From Synechococcus sp. AG-679-D13 (GTDB lineage Bacteria > Cyanobacteriota > Cyanobacteriia > PCC-6307 > Cyanobiaceae): a stretch of DNA of 64,000 bases. Numbering within the stretch: position 1 is the first letter of the stretch; the number at the start of each line of letters is the position of its first letter. Shown here in pieces: positions 62,381-64,000 of this stretch. The notes below the pieces were generated by a model. The model was not told the origin of the DNA. It saw only the letters and a program-made list of their open reading frames with translations, and made no database searches. The position numbers and the translations under genes are program-made. Location: positions 23,517 to 87,516 of the forward strand of contig QCUM01000003.1 of the NCBI GenBank assembly GCA_003210735.1. The letters run 5' to 3'.

Positions 62381-62989
62381 CTACTGCGCAGCGGTGGCGG
62401 CATCCCGATAGATGTACATATGCCCGAGATTCTTTGTGCCATACGCACGGCGTTTCAAGGTCCAGCCAGGCTGAAACTTGAGTTGCAGAAAGCCTCGTCC
62501 AGCTCCGCCTGTGGTGGCGATCACAAACGATGGCTGAGACCGGTCCCGACTGGGCGAGGCACGCAATTCCATATCTCTGCCGGTGTTCACAACGGTGAGT
62601 CGGTAGCGGGTGCCGAGGTCATTTCCCCCTATTCGCAGGGAGTAACCGTTGCCATCGATGTAGCGGTTGCAGATCCCACTGAAATCGAAACTGGACAACA
62701 ACGGATCCACCACCGCAGGGGTGCTGCCACTGACTGAAAAACAAGGCCGCTTGTCAGAGCGCTGTTCGTAGATGTTCAGCTGAGAGCGTTCACCGGTTCC
62801 AATCGGAGCGGAGACAAGAACAAACTTGGAGAGGTCAACAGAAACAGCATTGAACAGTGATCCTTCGGCCCGGGCGGAGGGGAGGAAGACCATGGACAGG
62901 GCCAGTCCTGCAGCTGCTGGCAGAAAGCGAGAGATCACGGCCGATCGCTGAGATGTGTGAATCGTAAAAGTGACGGTCAAACCCGTCAT
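62381..62989 (-). CDS. secreted protein, DUF3747-like
   Basis: 202 residues; a signal peptide lies at about 20-42 (FLPAAAGLALSMVFLPSARA) if the first ATG is used. The mature part contains Cys-Phe-Ser-Val-Ser-Gly and FDFSGICNRYIDGNGYSLRI (about 102-121), a combination I associate with the cyanobacterial DUF3747 family of secreted proteins of unknown function. Two Cys may form a disulfide. Alone between the ComM-like gene and a small membrane protein gene. Confidence 0.65.
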   Translation of the reverse strand: MTGLTVTFTIHTSQRSAVISRFLPAAAGLALSMVFLPSARAEGSLFNAVSVDLSKFVLVSAPIGTGERSQLNIYEQRSDKRPCFSVSGSTPAVVDPLLSSFDFSGICNRYIDGNGYSLRIGGNDLGTRYRLTVVNTGRDMELRASPSRDRSQPSFVIATTGGAGRGFLQLKFQPGWTLKRRAYGTKNLGHMYIYRDAATAAQ

Positions 62990-62995
62990 GGGCCA

Positions 62996-63187
62996 TCAGG
63001 CCGGTTTGTTCAGGCGAATCGCCACCAGCAAGCTGCCGACGGTTCCTGGAGCAGCGAGCCCAAGGATCCAGCTGGTGGTGGTCACCCCCAAGTCGGGGTC
63101 GCCATAGGCCAGCTCAAAAACACAACCGGTCGTGGCGATGCCAAGGACACAGGCGATGGCCAGGAACAACCCGGCCAGGGGTTTCAT
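62996..63187 (-). CDS. small two-helix membrane protein
   Basis: 63 residues from ATG 63187 (ATG 63193 also possible). Two hydrophobic helices (about 3-22 and 37-55) are separated by a short loop with Tyr-Gly-Asp-Pro-Asp-Leu-Gly. Family unknown. It follows the deformylase gene by 10 bases on the same strand. Confidence 0.6.
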   Translation of the reverse strand: MKPLAGLFLAIACVLGIATTGCVFELAYGDPDLGVTTTSWILGLAAPGTVGSLLVAIRLNKPA

Positions 63188-63197
63188 CGGCATGACT

Positions 63198-63809
63198 TCA
63201 GGACACGCTCTGGACGTGCTGGCGCTGGAAGCCATTCTCCTTCAGTTCCTTCAGCAGTCCGGCTTCGTCCGTCACCCGATCAACAAAAAGCACCCCGTTG
63301 AGGTGATCCATCTCGTGCTGGATGCAGCGTGACATCAGCCCATCCGCCTTCATTTTGCGGGGGCGACCCATTTCATCGCGGAAGCTCACCTCGATGGCGG
63401 TCGGGCGCACCACATCGAGATAAACACCGGGAATGCTCAGGCAGCCCTCCTCGTAGGTATCGATGCCGGCACCGGTGGCGGTGATCTCAGGGTTGATGAA
63501 CACCAACGGAGGCGATGTGGGGTTCTCCAGATCCAGATCGATCACCAGCAGCTGCTGGTGAATACCAACCTGGGGAGCAGCCAGACCAATGCCTTTGGCC
63601 GTGTACATGCTGCGAAGCATGTCGCGGGCTATGTCCCGAGTCTGCTCCGTGACCTTGCCAATCCGGCGGGCCGGTTGGCGCAGAACATCGGCACCCAGCT
63701 TGTGGATCTCCAGAGGAGGGGTCTCCAGTGCGGTTTTGGGCACCAACATCGTGGGCCTCGACTTGTCGGCCGCCCGTGCCAGCTGAGCGAAGCTTCCCGC
63801 CAAGACCAA
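63198..63809 (-). CDS. def: peptide deformylase
   Basis: 203 residues from a TTG start (uncertain; the N-terminal 25 residues are not conserved-looking). All three deformylase motifs: GIGLAAPQVG (about 71-80), EEGCLSIPG (about 120-128) and CIQHEMDHLNG (about 162-172), with the metal ligands Cys, His and His. It removes formyl from nascent proteins. The Ile in the Cys-Leu-Ser-Ile-Pro-Gly motif is normal for type 1B enzymes. Confidence 0.95.
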   Translation of the reverse strand: MVLAGSFAQLARAADKSRPTMLVPKTALETPPLEIHKLGADVLRQPARRIGKVTEQTRDIARDMLRSMYTAKGIGLAAPQVGIHQQLLVIDLDLENPTSPPLVFINPEITATGAGIDTYEEGCLSIPGVYLDVVRPTAIEVSFRDEMGRPRKMKADGLMSRCIQHEMDHLNGVLFVDRVTDEAGLLKELKENGFQRQHVQSVS

Positions 63810-63852
63810 CGTTGCGTTGCATCAGCATGCTAAGCGGCCTGATTCAGCCGCC

Positions 63853-64000
63853 ATGAGCGCAACACCTCTACCTGCATCGCATGCCGTTGGAACACTGCCT
63901 GGCTTGAAAGAGCCGCAGTTGCTGGCGGGACCAGGCGGAGTGGTTTGGCTGCTCTGGCTGGAGCAGCGCCCCCAGGAGAAGGGGCGCACAACGGCCCTGA
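63853..64000 (+). CDS. S9-type peptidase, N-terminal part (continues beyond window)
   Basis: The frame from ATG 63853 is open to the edge (49 codons). The segment LPGLKEPQLLAGPGGVVWLL resembles the start of cyanobacterial prolyl oligopeptidase-like (S9) proteins. Too short to show any catalytic residue. Divergent from the deformylase with a 43-base gap. Confidence 0.5.
   Translation, partial: MSATPLPASHAVGTLPGLKEPQLLAGPGGVVWLLWLEQRPQEKGRTTAL

Noticed and set aside
1..64000. CRISPR array
   Set aside because: No regularly spaced direct repeats of 25-40 bases were seen; the only tandem repeat noted is the 13-base pair at 30295.

Overview
The window looks like chromosome from a marine picocyanobacterium of the Synechococcus type. 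Evidence: psbX followed by ycf66, a high-light-inducible protein gene, a circularly permuted two-piece tmRNA with the tag ANNIVRFSRQAAPVAA, a GC-rich conserved backbone (purB, smc, accC, def) and long surface-polysaccharide loci.

Layout. (1) 1-6.6 kb is strongly AT-rich. It holds a WcbI-like protein cut by the window edge, a divergent sulfotransferase-like gene, and a compact six-gene minus-strand operon predicted to make GDP-6-deoxy-heptose (reductase, 4,6-dehydratase, hddA, gmhA, hddC, gmhB). (2) 6.8-9.2 kb is a graveyard: an IS5-type transposase remnant and frameshifted rfbC and rfbA (dTDP-rhamnose genes). (3) 9.35-19.2 kb is a type I secretion locus: ABC exporter with cyclic-nucleotide-binding-like and C39-like domains, HlyD adaptor, small membrane protein, peptidyl-prolyl isomerase, two glycosyltransferase genes and a short RTX-like candidate substrate. 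(4) purB, then 20.6-37.4 kb, a capsule or glycolipid locus: Wza-like export protein, an N-acyltransferase/ACP/ketosynthase trio, one 1354-residue fusion of KpsC, KpsS and a PlsC-like acyltransferase, a NeuA-like CMP-sugar synthetase, three paralogous putative glycosyltransferases, a CBS-NeuB-SAF-TIM-barrel fusion and three sulfotransferases. (5) 37.4-44.9 kb is gene-poor, with small orphans, an AT-rich glutamine-amidotransferase-like gene and a tyrosine integrase abutting the tmRNA gene, so it is a likely integration hot spot. (6) 45-64 kb is ordinary backbone: rRNA methyltransferase, SMC, PRC-barrel protein, MsrB, LpxB-like protein, tRNA-Leu(GAG), accC, YggT, psbX, ycf66, two tandem lipoproteins, Hli, an ABC transporter, HIT protein, ComM-like protein, peptide deformylase and the start of an S9-type peptidase.

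How it fits together. The 22-37 kb genes can be read as one proposal: a lipid-anchored, sulfated, nonulosonic-acid-containing surface polymer whose anchor (acyltransferases, ACP, KAS), linker (KpsC/KpsS), donor sugar (NeuB, NeuA), transferases (three paralogs), sulfation and outer-membrane export (Wza-like) are encoded side by side. The heptose cassette at the left edge would supply a separate 6-deoxy-heptose polymer. Product assignments come from motif recognition by eye; no database search was run.
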